Assembly (NCBI GenBank): GCA_020247005.1
Contig: JADCJN010000228.1
Location: 1 to 34,111, forward strand
Direction: 5' to 3'
From: Silvanigrellales bacterium
Lineage (GTDB): Bacteria > Bdellovibrionota_B > Oligoflexia > Silvanigrellales > Silvanigrellaceae
Length of the DNA stretch: 34,111 nt
Shown: positions 23,995 through 32,059 of the stretch, piece by piece
Numbering within the stretch: the first letter of the stretch is position 1
Layout of the letters: every line of letters starts with the position of its first letter
Made by a program: the position numbers and the translations under genes
Notes under the pieces: model-generated
Told to the model about the DNA's origin: nothing
Database searches by the model: none
Seen by the model: the letters and a program-made list of their open reading frames with translations, nothing else

Positions 23995-25359
23995 TCACTT
24001 TCCGTGCATCAAGGCTTCCACGGGCTTCATGCGGGAGGCCTTCAGAGCAGGGTAGATGGTGGCCACGCAGGTGATGACCGAAAATAAAGCCAACGTCGCC
24101 AGAATCTGGCCGGCATCGACGCCCACTTTGAACGTGTTTGTCATGAGGAACAACCGAACACCGTCGTTGCGAATGGGAATGTGCAGGGCATTCAACGAGA
24201 GCAGAAGGAGGGTCGCCAGGGCCGCCCCCACTGCGGCCGCAAAGAGCCCCAAGAGAAAGGCCTCGGCAAGAAACATACGGACGATAAAACCCTTCTGCGC
24301 GCCAATGGCCCTCATCGTTCCGATTTCTTTCGTGCGCTCGCGCACGCTCATCCACATGGCGTTCGTGATGCCGCCAATAATAATAAAGGCAAGAACACCC
24401 ACAACCAGGAACGACACGGCATCCAAGGCTGTGGTGATCCATAGGACAAAAGCAATTTCATCGCTCCACACGCTCAAGTCGAGCTGCTGGCCAAGCCAGT
24501 CTTCCCCCATGACCTTGTCGAACTTAATGAAGAAGGGCTGAGGGTCGTGTTCCATCAACGTATAGCCGCTAGCCGCGAGCGTCCCACGCAGACGCTCCAT
24601 CACGCCCTGCGATTCGCTTGCGTGCTTTAAATAGACCTGAAAAACGCCGGTGGTGTTGTCGTTGAACCTGTAGAGGTCTAACACTGTCTGACGTGGAACA
24701 AAGAGACTGTAATTGCTCATGAAGCCGATGTCAGACGCAATGGCGCCAACCTCGAGGTCGACCGTGTTCGACTGACCGCCATTGCCCTCAATGACCAGTG
24801 TTACGGTGTCGCCTATGTCGACCTCAAGCTTCTTCGCCTGCGCCGCAAACAAGAGTGCTGTGTTGGGTTTTTTCAGGTTCTCCGCGCTCCCTCTTTCGAA
24901 TTGGACGGAGTTGAAAAAGCGACCTTCGTTTTCCCACACGATGCCACTCACACCCGCATTCAGCGAAGACGCGGGGCTCACAATGCGGCCCCAACCGCGC
25001 CCCCTGTCGATGATGCCCACAGCCTCAGGCACCTTTTCTTTCAGCAACGCGGCGAGCTTGGCGCGCTCGTTGACAAGCGCGTCGGCGCCCCTTTTTCGGA
25101 CTTTGTAGAACCCTCCCACGTTCACATGCCCCGACGACAACGTGGTGGCGGCTTCAATCATACGCGCGCTCACTGAGGCCGAAACAGAACGAAGAACAAG
25201 GAAAAGCATGGCGACAACGGCGATGGCGAAACCCAAAAGAAGGGTGCGCCGCTTTGCCTTCAACAAATTCCGAAAGGCCACCGTGACGAGGGTGAAAAGA
25301 GCCGCAAAATTGAATGCGGCAACGGGTCGTGATGCGGGCACACCATGGGACGAACGCAT
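23995..25359 (-). CDS. ABC transporter permease, FtsX/LolE type (second permease)
   Basis: 454 residues with the LolC/E-MacB layout: one N-terminal membrane helix (about 30-55), a ~230-residue extracytoplasmic domain and three C-terminal helices. The FtsX-domain coupling segment RTKEIGTMRAIGAQKGF sits between helices two and three, and the protein ends YPALKASRMKPVEAL, the usual family ending. AAGGAG lies eight to nine bases before the ATG at 25359; a longer open frame upstream is not needed. It follows the larger permease after five bases, and the LolA-like gene starts eight bases after its stop. It likely forms a heterodimer with its neighbour. Confidence 0.92.
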   Translation of the reverse strand: MRSSHGVPASRPVAAFNFAALFTLVTVAFRNLLKAKRRTLLLGFAIAVVAMLFLVLRSVSASVSARMIEAATTLSSGHVNVGGFYKVRKRGADALVNERAKLAALLKEKVPEAVGIIDRGRGWGRIVSPASSLNAGVSGIVWENEGRFFNSVQFERGSAENLKKPNTALLFAAQAKKLEVDIGDTVTLVIEGNGGQSNTVDLEVGAIASDIGFMSNYSLFVPRQTVLDLYRFNDNTTGVFQVYLKHASESQGVMERLRGTLAASGYTLMEHDPQPFFIKFDKVMGEDWLGQQLDLSVWSDEIAFVLWITTALDAVSFLVVGVLAFIIIGGITNAMWMSVRERTKEIGTMRAIGAQKGFIVRMFLAEAFLLGLFAAAVGAALATLLLLSLNALHIPIRNDGVRLFLMTNTFKVGVDAGQILATLALFSVITCVATIYPALKASRMKPVEALMHGK

Positions 25360-25364
25360 AGGGC

Positions 25365-27515
25365 TCACTCCTTTTCCTGCATGGCTTCCACCGGCTGCAC
25401 CTTTGCGGCATGACGGGCGGCGTATACCGAAGTGAGGGTTGCCATGACGGCCATGGCCACGGGCGCACCCACCGCCACCGGCCACCGCACCGAAGGAAAA
25501 AGCCGTGGTCCGGAAAATAGGAACGTCACGATGTCGGACGTGGCCGGAATTCCCACCCGGCTCAAAGAAACAAGAAGCACCACAGCGCCCGCAGCGCCCA
25601 AAAAAGCCCCTATCAAACTTGTGATACCGGTTTCCGCGAGGAAGAGATTGAGCACGAACGACCGTTGGGCGCCAATGGCCCGCATGGTGCCAATTTCCTG
25701 AATGCGGTTAAATGTTCCCACGATGATGGAATTATTGATGATGACAAGAGCCACCACGAAGATGATGACGATGGCGAAAATCAACACTCCCCGTGTGATG
25801 TTCACGAACTGCCCCACGAGTCCAGAAGCCGTCTGCCAGTCGATGACCTTCGCTTCGAGCCCTGCGCTCTTGAGAGCAAGCGTCAGTTCTTCACGTGTCT
25901 TTTCGAGCTTCGAAAAATCTTTCAGCTTGATGGCTGCGTTCAATGCGAGCCCCGAACGCACCTCCTCGGGGTTGAAGCTCGTGGGCAGCACGGGCTTCAC
26001 CACAAGCGTCTTCAACACGTCTCCCTTTTCCACGTCAGAGGGGGACGCAGGAACCTCGCTGGTTGCAGCGGACGAAGACTCCACAGAACCGCTGCTCCCT
26101 GAACCGAAAAGCGCATCCTCCGCTGTTTCGGCACTCACGTCTTTCACCCCAACCTGCGCGCGCATGGCCTCAAGTTCTGCACGGGAGGCCGCATTCATCT
26201 GCCCGTAAAGCTCCCGGAAGCTCACAAGATCAATAATGTTGGTCGCGCCGGCAAGGTCGGAATCTTCAATACCTTCAAACGAGAAAATACCATGAACCTT
26301 CATGGGAAGGCTTTTGATGTACCCACTCCGGGTGTAGCTGCGCAACGTCACGGTTTCGCCCGCATTGATTTGGTAAAGGCGAATGAGGGGGGCGACGTTC
26401 GCGTAGAACCACGTGCGGCGTTCATTGAGGTTCTCGTCATTCACCGTCAAAAACGCTTTCAATTGAGCTCCGAGCTTTGCCACGTCCCCTGAACCGGGCG
26501 CATCTTCACCACGGAATCCAGCCACCGACAGTTTTTCGGAAAGTGCCGCCGCGCGAGCCCTGTCGAGCTGCCCCACAATGGTCGAATATTGCCGAGGCAG
26601 GTCGGCTGCGGTCCGTTCGTTTTCGGCGTCGCCCGCAATGCGCACTCCCGACTTGTTCACTCGTTTGTCGAGCTTGTCGAACAGGCGCGCAGCCAAATTT
26701 TTCAGCTGAGTTTCGCGGATTTTTTGGCTCAACATGATGCCGCGTTCGCCCTGGGGAAGCCCTTCGCCTTCCACAATGCGGTATTTTTTAAAATTCGCAG
26801 TGTAGAGGCCCATATCGGTGCCCAAATACCCAAGATAAATAGGCATTTTTTCACCTGAGAGGGGAGCTATCTTGGTTTCAAGAAACTGCAGAAACGGCTC
26901 TGCTTCTCTTTCCGAAGGAACCGACAAGAGGTCATCGAAGGCACCGGGCGCGAGCATTCTCTCAACGTCCGCTTCCTGCGCGGCAGCGTCGGCATCGCCC
27001 GCAGAAATTTTGCGCCGCTCGGCAAGCTCCAACGAAAGCTGGCCCAGCTGAAAAACAACGGCATCCACACGATCGCGCACAAGCCTTTTGTCGCCTGTCG
27101 CAATGCCCGCTCGCAAGGCGTCGAGCACGTCGTCCATTTCGTTGCCGCGCCCTAAAATGGCGATGTCGAGGCCCATGGGAACAAACGCGTCCACGTTGGG
27201 GTGCTTCAAAATGACGTCGCGGTAGGGCGCAAAATCGGCAAACGAGCCGACGTCGGCGCGGCCGAAAAATTCTCCTCCAAACAGCGCAAGCGAGTCTTTC
27301 GCCTTCATCGACTGAATCTGCAGGTGGCCAGCCACACTTTCTATAATGCTTTCGCGCATCGACTTTTCAACATTGCTCAGAAGCGAAAGCCCGACGATGG
27401 CAAGAAAGGAACCCGCCGCAAGAAGGGCTCCAATAACGAGAGTCTTCACCTTGTACAGCCACAAGTTGCGGAGGGCGACCTGAAAAAGGAGGCTTGCGAC
27501 CTCGGCCGACTTCAT
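25365..27515 (-). CDS. ABC transporter permease, FtsX/LolC type with enlarged periplasmic domain
   Basis: 716 residues, nearly twice the usual length for this fold. It has an N-terminal helix near 22-46, then about 500 residues outside the cytoplasm and three C-terminal helices. EIGTMRAIGAQRSF and the ending AAKVQPVEAMQEKE are typical of FtsX-domain permeases. The periplasmic part contains a Ser-rich low-complexity insert (around GSGSSGSVESSS), probably a flexible loop. Its ATG overlaps the stop of the ATPase gene (ATGA). Both permeases share the EIGTMRAIGAQ coupling sequence, consistent with a shared ATPase. The large domain probably handles the substrate or the LolA-like carrier (inference). 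Confidence 0.92.
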   Translation of the reverse strand: MKSAEVASLLFQVALRNLWLYKVKTLVIGALLAAGSFLAIVGLSLLSNVEKSMRESIIESVAGHLQIQSMKAKDSLALFGGEFFGRADVGSFADFAPYRDVILKHPNVDAFVPMGLDIAILGRGNEMDDVLDALRAGIATGDKRLVRDRVDAVVFQLGQLSLELAERRKISAGDADAAAQEADVERMLAPGAFDDLLSVPSEREAEPFLQFLETKIAPLSGEKMPIYLGYLGTDMGLYTANFKKYRIVEGEGLPQGERGIMLSQKIRETQLKNLAARLFDKLDKRVNKSGVRIAGDAENERTAADLPRQYSTIVGQLDRARAAALSEKLSVAGFRGEDAPGSGDVAKLGAQLKAFLTVNDENLNERRTWFYANVAPLIRLYQINAGETVTLRSYTRSGYIKSLPMKVHGIFSFEGIEDSDLAGATNIIDLVSFRELYGQMNAASRAELEAMRAQVGVKDVSAETAEDALFGSGSSGSVESSSAATSEVPASPSDVEKGDVLKTLVVKPVLPTSFNPEEVRSGLALNAAIKLKDFSKLEKTREELTLALKSAGLEAKVIDWQTASGLVGQFVNITRGVLIFAIVIIFVVALVIINNSIIVGTFNRIQEIGTMRAIGAQRSFVLNLFLAETGITSLIGAFLGAAGAVVLLVSLSRVGIPATSDIVTFLFSGPRLFPSVRWPVAVGAPVAMAVMATLTSVYAARHAAKVQPVEAMQEKE

Positions 27516-28237
27516 GCCTCCACCACAAGGCCATCTTTGAGTCGCACCACGCGCGTGGCATGGTGCATGACTTGAGGGTCGTGGGTGGAAAAGAGGAATG
27601 TGGTGCCATGGGTGACGTTGATCTTTTGCATGAGGTCAATGATGCGTTCGCCTGTCGCAGAGTCGAGGTTCGCGGTGGGCTCGTCGGCAAGGACGATGCG
27701 CGGAGACGTCACCAAGGCGCGCGCAATGGCCACGCGCTGACGCTGGCCTCCTGAAAGCTCATTGGACTTGTGTCGCATTTGATCTTGAAGTCCCACTTCC
27801 GTCAGAAGCTCTTCCACACGGGCTTTGCGTTCGGCAGCGCCCAAGCGGCCCTGCAGCAACAAAGGAAACTCGACGTTCTGGAACACCGTGAGCACGGGAA
27901 TCAAATTGAAACTCTGAAAAATGAAACCGAGCTTTTCGAGCCGGGTAGAGGTGAGCTCTTTGTCGCTCAGGCCCGATACGGGTTCACCACCTAAGTAAAC
28001 CTCACCCGAGGTGGGAGTGTCCATGCAGCCGATGAGATTCAAGATGGTTGATTTTCCGCACCCCGAAGGCCCGGCGATCGACGTGAATTCTCCAGTGTCG
28101 AAAGAAAGGGAAACACCCTTCACAGCACGCACTTCGGTTTTCCCAAGTGGGTAGACTTTTGTGACGTCGACAAGGCGGATGGCGGCGTGCCCAGGTGTTT
28201 CGTTTCGCTTTTCAGAGCCCGTAGCGAGCGCGTCCAT
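27512..28237 (-). CDS. ABC transporter ATP-binding protein, LolD/MacB type
   Basis: 241 residues. Walker A is GPSGCGKST (56-64), the Q-loop lies in FIFQSFNLIP, the signature is LSGGQRQR (161-168), Walker B is IVLADEPTANLD (181-192) and the H-loop His219 is in STHDPQ. FNLIP and the DEPTANLDS form are typical of the LolD/MacB/FtsE group that pairs with FtsX-type permeases. It powers a mechanotransmission-type transporter that moves substrate from the inner membrane or periplasm, not across the inner membrane. The ATG at 28237 has GGAGG ten bases upstream; an alternative GTG at 28273 would add 12 residues. First gene of a five-gene operon with three of four junctions overlapping or within eight bases. 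Confidence 0.94.
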   Translation of the reverse strand: MDALATGSEKRNETPGHAAIRLVDVTKVYPLGKTEVRAVKGVSLSFDTGEFTSIAGPSGCGKSTILNLIGCMDTPTSGEVYLGGEPVSGLSDKELTSTRLEKLGFIFQSFNLIPVLTVFQNVEFPLLLQGRLGAAERKARVEELLTEVGLQDQMRHKSNELSGGQRQRVAIARALVTSPRIVLADEPTANLDSATGERIIDLMQKINVTHGTTFLFSTHDPQVMHHATRVVRLKDGLVVEA

Positions 28238-28309
28238 ACAACGGCGTCCTCCGTATCGAAAGCCACACGGCACGAACAGGCCGCCGTCGGACGGATGTCA
28301 GACGCTGGA

Positions 28310-28339
28310 ACGATACGGGTCGCATCGACTCCAGGTCAA
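28310..28339 (-). promoter_or_regulatory. Candidate promoter of the ABC/LolA/barrel operon
   Basis: On the minus strand TTGACC (28339-28334), an 18-base spacer and TATCGT (28315-28310) precede the ATPase gene by about 70 bases. The -10 region overlaps the octamer CCGTATCG. A second copy of that octamer, on the other strand (28251-28258), lies between this promoter and the start codon. Predicted by eye. Confidence 0.4.
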
Positions 28340-28389
28340 GGTGCGCATTGCACTTCACCGAGACAAAGAGCGTGCACATGAACAAAGAC

Positions 28390-28599
28390 TCAGTGGACTT
28401 TCGACATTTTCGTGACTTCATAACCGGCTTCCACAATGGATTCACGCACGGTTTCAGCGGCCACTTCGGTCGTTACGCGCACTTTTCCCGCCGCGAGGTC
28501 GACGTCGACAACGGCATCAGGTTCGAGCTCGAGCACAGCGCTCTTAATCGCTTTGACGCAGTGTCCACAGGACATCCCTTTGACTTCAAATTCATACAT
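28390..28599 (-). CDS. Heavy-metal-associated (HMA) domain protein, CopZ-like
   Basis: 69 residues forming a single HMA domain. The metal site GMSCGHC is near residues 8-14, followed by the usual beta-alpha-beta pattern (VDVDLAAGKVRVTTE, then ESIVEAGYEV). CopZ/Atx1-type proteins carry Cu(I) in the cytoplasm to P-type ATPases or regulators (established for the family). No signal peptide. The ATG at 28599 has AAGGAG eight bases upstream; a longer frame to 28629 would overlap this site. It starts 26 bases after the membrane-protein gene and is third in a sigma factor operon. Copper is most likely, but mercury or other soft metals cannot be excluded. Confidence 0.9.
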   Translation of the reverse strand: MYEFEVKGMSCGHCVKAIKSAVLELEPDAVVDVDLAAGKVRVTTEVAAETVRESIVEAGYEVTKMSKVH

Positions 28600-28625
28600 C
28601 TTTCTCTCTCCTTTCGTGTGCGGGC

Positions 28626-29261
28626 TCACCGCGGCTCACTGCGTGGGCCATCCGCGCCTTCAATCTGCGGGCCATCCGCGGCTCCGCTCTCACTCCTTTT
28701 AGCGCAACGTGACAACAACAGGAAGGCTCGCAGCCCCTCCAAGATCCACGGCGTTCCCAGCGCTCCTGCGGTCCAGAGGATCATCCAAAGGTTTGGCGAA
28801 AACCCCACATGGCTTCCTCCTTCAAACCAGGCATGAACATCGTTGTTGCCGGTTGCCACGAGCACCAAGGAGGCGAGCAGGGGCAACCCTGCAATGAGCC
28901 ACCAAAACCGTGTGAGAAGGAATCGCATTTGAAAACGAGTGAAAAGAAACGGCCCGAGGAGAGCTGGAACAGCTGAAAAAAGCGCGCCGCAAAGAAGGGG
29001 GCACCACGGCCAAGGAATGACGTGCATACGTGCTGCTACGGCATGGGAAAACGGCAAGATGCCCACATCGTTTTGCGCGCACAAAGCCAAAGACGCCACA
29101 TACCCACAAGCCGACACACCCACGTATGCCAAGGCCACACGGAAAGGAGAAGCGACGAGGTCACGCGTGACGCGCCGAACCACGGAATCTTCGCCCATTG
29201 ACGTTGCGGGCGCGCCGCATTCCACAAACGTCTTGAAGTCTGGATCGACGTTGCGCGTCAT
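28626..29261 (-). CDS. Four-helix membrane protein, candidate anti-sigma factor
   Basis: 211 residues with a ~40-residue cytoplasmic N-terminus, four membrane helices (about 41-61, 86-108, 118-137 and 158-183) and a short Gly/Asp/Pro-rich tail with a repeated ADGP motif. Cysteines and histidines are placed in or near the helices: Cys15, Cys52, Cys61, His73, His80, Cys87 and Cys91. I recognise no family. Its start overlaps the sigma factor stop (ATGA), the usual position and coupling of an anti-sigma factor. Together with the downstream HMA gene and the divergent copper-storage gene, a metal-sensing anti-sigma role is a reasonable hypothesis, but not shown by sequence homology. Confidence 0.75.
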   Translation of the reverse strand: MTRNVDPDFKTFVECGAPATSMGEDSVVRRVTRDLVASPFRVALAYVGVSACGYVASLALCAQNDVGILPFSHAVAARMHVIPWPWCPLLCGALFSAVPALLGPFLFTRFQMRFLLTRFWWLIAGLPLLASLVLVATGNNDVHAWFEGGSHVGFSPNLWMILWTAGALGTPWILEGLRAFLLLSRCAKRSESGAADGPQIEGADGPRSEPR

Positions 29262-29896
29262 GCCTTTTTTCCTTTCCCAGTGAAATGCGCCCGAAGGGCT
29301 CCCAGGGCGCGCTCCAGAGATTTGCGCAACGCAACAGAAGATTTCCCCGTTTCCTTCGCAATGGATTCGTAAGGAGCTTCTGCAACGAATCGACGCTCCA
29401 ACAACGAACGCGTCGAGGCGGGAAGATGCGAGAGAGCTGTTTCAAGGGTGGCGGTGGCTTCCGCACCCGTCAGGCGCGCCTCGAGCACCCCCTCACCCGA
29501 CTCCACGTCTTCCCCCAAAAGCGAGCGCTCCGAAGCCCACGCATGGCTTCTCGCCTTTTGCCTCGACTCCCGCCGAAGCCAGTCGAGCCAGGTGGAACGG
29601 ACGACCGAAAACGTCCACGGGAGCGCGGGACGGCTGGGGTCGTAACCTCCAATACGAGCATGCAAATTCAAAAACACGTCTTGGGTCACCTCGTCGGCAT
29701 CCCCGGAGGACAGCCCTTTCGACACGAGCCAACGAAACACGCGGCCACGGTGGCGCGCGTAGAACACTCCGAAGGCCTTGGCGTCTCCGCAAAACCAGGC
29801 ATTGAGAAGGTCTTCGTCTGTTTGTTCGATGGCTGACTCCTTTGTCGACCTTCTATACGCCGCCCGCGGGGTTGGTGTGACGCCCAAAGCCACCAC
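29258..29896 (-). CDS. ECF-type RNA polymerase sigma factor
   Basis: Sigma region 2 is clear (DEDLLNAWFCGDAKAFGVFYARHRGRVFRWL, with DADEVTQDVFLNLHARI and ALPWTFSVVRSTWLDWLRR). Region 4 follows (LSHLPASTRSLLERRFVAEAPYESIAKETGKSSVALRKSLERALGALR). No extra domain is present, so it is a two-domain ECF sigma. The start is uncertain. GTG at 29896 (chosen here) has only AGGG upstream and adds a non-family leader. A strong AAAGGAG sits six bases before an ATC codon at 29830-29828, where the protein would begin exactly like other ECF sigmas. The next gene overlaps its stop. Divergent from the copper-storage gene. Confidence 0.88.
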   Translation of the reverse strand: MVALGVTPTPRAAYRRSTKESAIEQTDEDLLNAWFCGDAKAFGVFYARHRGRVFRWLVSKGLSSGDADEVTQDVFLNLHARIGGYDPSRPALPWTFSVVRSTWLDWLRRESRQKARSHAWASERSLLGEDVESGEGVLEARLTGAEATATLETALSHLPASTRSLLERRFVAEAPYESIAKETGKSSVALRKSLERALGALRAHFTGKGKKA

Positions 29897-29921
29897 TGCC
29901 AAAGCCCTAAAATTCCTGACG

Positions 29922-29950
29922 TGTCACAAAAAGAAGGGGGGAGCCGTATC
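29922..29950 (+). promoter_or_regulatory. Candidate ECF sigma promoter for the copper-storage gene
   Basis: TGTCACA (29922-29928), a 16-base spacer and CGTATC (29945-29950) resemble the bipartite promoters of several ECF sigma groups; a TGTCACA/CGTC type with 16-base spacing is known for ECF41. It would give a leader of about 50 bases before the ATG at 30008. The -10 part is embedded in CCGTATCG, also found twice before the ABC operon. Suggests the neighbouring sigma factor drives this gene (inference). Confidence 0.5.
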
Positions 29951-30007
29951 GGAAACGAACAACAATGGCCCTTCACTCGCCTCACTTTGCACGCAAAGGA
30001 ACACATC

Positions 30008-30448
30008 ATGCAACGACGCGGCATTTTGAAATCATTCGGCCTCTTGGCGGGCGCTATGCCACTTGTCGCGCACGCCGCTTCAAACGGAAAAGGCAGCGCG
30101 GCCCCAGGCCTGTCGACCGCACTCAATACCGAGTCGCTTTCTGAAGTGGTTGATGAATGCGTGCGGGCTTGTGAAGTGTGTATTGCGCACTGTCAGTCGC
30201 TTCTTGCCAAGGGCGACAGCATGTTGGGAGAGTGTCTTAAAAAGTGTCTTGATGTCGTCCCCTTGTGCGAAGCCACGGGAACTTTGTCGAATTTGGGGTC
30301 CGAGCGCACGGCCGCTGTGGCAAAGGTGTGCCTGGAAGCCTGTCGGGCCTGCGCGGATTCGTGCAAACCCCACATCGGGCACCACACCACCTGCAAGGCC
30401 TGCTACGACGCCTGCCTCAAGTGCATTGAGGCATGTCAAAGGGCCTGA
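30008..30448 (+). CDS. Tat-exported four-helix-bundle copper-storage protein, Csp1-like
   Basis: 146 residues. The N-terminus MQRRGILKSFG followed by a moderately hydrophobic stretch ending AHA is a good twin-arginine signal (RRxxLK). The mature protein is helical and carries 16 cysteines in CxxxC and CxxC spacings (ECVRACEVCIAHC, GECLKKC, CLEACRACADSC, CKACYDACLKCIEAC). This is the pattern of Csp1/DUF326 proteins that fill a four-helix bundle with many Cu(I) ions. Tat export as a folded protein matches Csp1 of Methylosinus (established). The ATG at 30008 has AAAGGA eight bases upstream; the frame is open from 29921 but would bury the signal. Likely stores or buffers copper in the periplasm. 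Divergent from the sigma operon. Confidence 0.9.
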   Translation: MQRRGILKSFGLLAGAMPLVAHAASNGKGSAAPGLSTALNTESLSEVVDECVRACEVCIAHCQSLLAKGDSMLGECLKKCLDVVPLCEATGTLSNLGSERTAAVAKVCLEACRACADSCKPHIGHHTTCKACYDACLKCIEACQRA

Positions 30449-30548
30449 AATGAGAGCGGAATCCGCCAGGCCCCCGATTCCTCCTCATTTTGCTGTTCCT
30501 TCCCGGTGAAACGCGGTAGCGCCCTTGCAGACCGCAAAGGAACACACC

Positions 30549-32051
30549 GTGATTCTCGACCATTCCACTGACCACTCCCCCGACCACGCCGTTGAACACT
30601 CCCTGGAAGAGTTTTCGGAACACCCTCCGCTCCCCGTCCTCCCCGAGGTGCCGTTTCCTGCGCCGTGCCTCGCCTTGCTTGCCGCTCTGGGGTTTACGCA
30701 CCCCACCCCTGTGCAGTTGGCGGCCATCCCTGCCCTCGCGGCCGGAGAAACCGTACACGCCCTCGCCCCCACGGGTTCGGGCAAAACCCTCGCGTTCCTC
30801 ATTCCGCTCATGCTCCGCATCGATGCCGAGCCCGCTCGAACACGTCTTCTGATTCTTGCGCCCACCCGAGAGCTCGGGGCGCAAATCGCGCGCGTCGCCG
30901 AAGGGGTGGCCGAGCGCCTGCGAGCGCACGACGGCCGGAGTCTGCGGGTGCGCACCGCATTTGGCGGGCAGCGCGCCGACACCCAGAAGCTTGAACTCCA
31001 AAAAAATCCCCACATTGTTGTGGCGACTCCCGGACGTGCCCTCGACTGCCTCCGTACGGAAGCGCTCGACCTTCATGGCCTCGACGCCGTTGTGCTCGAC
31101 GAGGCCGACCTCATGCTGAGCATGGGCTTTGGCGGGCAAATGGAATCGCTTTTTCGCAAATTGCCCTCGGGCCTTCAAACAGCTCTCTTTTCGGCCACAG
31201 AAAGCGCCTTGCCTGGCGCCCTTGAAAATCGTCTGTTGCGCGATGCTCGAAACATCGACGTGCGCGAAGAAACGCCCAAAGAGCGCACCCACGAACTCCT
31301 ACGCGTTGCCAACGGAGGCGAACGCCACCGGCGGCTCGCCGAGGCCCTCCATGCCATTGAGGGCGACGTGCCCTTCGGTCTCATTTTTTGTCAAACACGT
31401 GAGGGGGTGCATGCGCTCGTCGCCTATTTCAAGTCACAAGGCCTCTCGGCTGAGGCTCTCTCGGGCGAGCTTGGGCAAATACAGCGCGACAGTATTTTGC
31501 GTCGATTCAAGGCCGGCGCCCTCCGCTGGCTTGTGGCCACCAACATTGCCGCGCGCGGCATCGACGTTTCGGCCCTGCCTCTCGTGGTGAACTTCGACCT
31601 GCCCTCGACGCTCGCCGAGTACGTGCACCGCGCAGGCCGCACGGGCCGGGCAGGACGCAGCGCCCGCGTGCTCAACGTCTGTCCACCCGGCTCCGAAACC
31701 TTTTTACGCGCTCTTGTGAAAGACGAAGGCATCACCCTGAGGCAACTTCCCAAAATCGCCACGACGCTGGTGGAAGAAGCTCAAACGCCTTCAACGCCAA
31801 GCGCACCGCCCGTGTCGTTTCGCACACTGCACTTGAACCGCGGAAAGTCGGACAAAGTTCGTGCTGGCGACGTTGTGGGAGCGCTCACACAACAAGTGGG
31901 ACTCGCAAAAGAAGACATCGGCGGCATCTTTATCTTCGACCACTTCACGCACGTGGAAGTGTCTACGAAGCAGGTGAGCGCCGTGCTCAGCACGTTGCCA
32001 AAATCCCGCGTGAAGAACCTGACGGTGAAGGTGTCGGAAGCGAACGTCTGA
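30549..32051 (+). CDS. dbpA: DEAD-box ATP-dependent RNA helicase, DbpA type
   Basis: 500 residues. Motifs: Walker A APTGSGKT (73-80), PTREL (105-109), TPGR (160-163), DEAD (184-187), SAT (215-217), VATNIAARGID (329-339) and HRAGRTGRAG (360-369). The last ~80 residues (TLHLNRGKSDKVRAGDVVGAL, then EDIGGIFIFDHFTHVEV) form the DbpA C-terminal RNA-binding domain. In E. coli this domain targets helix 92 of 23S rRNA during large-subunit assembly. An unusual His/Asp/Glu-rich N-terminal leader of ~25 residues is present. GTG 30549 is chosen because AAAGGA lies seven bases upstream; a TTG at 30525 has none. Converges with the next helicase gene, nine bases between stops. Confidence 0.92.
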   Translation: MILDHSTDHSPDHAVEHSLEEFSEHPPLPVLPEVPFPAPCLALLAALGFTHPTPVQLAAIPALAAGETVHALAPTGSGKTLAFLIPLMLRIDAEPARTRLLILAPTRELGAQIARVAEGVAERLRAHDGRSLRVRTAFGGQRADTQKLELQKNPHIVVATPGRALDCLRTEALDLHGLDAVVLDEADLMLSMGFGGQMESLFRKLPSGLQTALFSATESALPGALENRLLRDARNIDVREETPKERTHELLRVANGGERHRRLAEALHAIEGDVPFGLIFCQTREGVHALVAYFKSQGLSAEALSGELGQIQRDSILRRFKAGALRWLVATNIAARGIDVSALPLVVNFDLPSTLAEYVHRAGRTGRAGRSARVLNVCPPGSETFLRALVKDEGITLRQLPKIATTLVEEAQTPSTPSAPPVSFRTLHLNRGKSDKVRAGDVVGALTQQVGLAKEDIGGIFIFDHFTHVEVSTKQVSAVLSTLPKSRVKNLTVKVSEANV

Positions 32052-32059
32052 GTTCTTCG

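Noticed and set aside
28641-28685. Direct repeat of GGGCCATCCGCG
   Set aside because: It encodes the repeated ADGP motif in the tail of the membrane protein, a small in-frame duplication, with no sign of an attachment site or mobile element.
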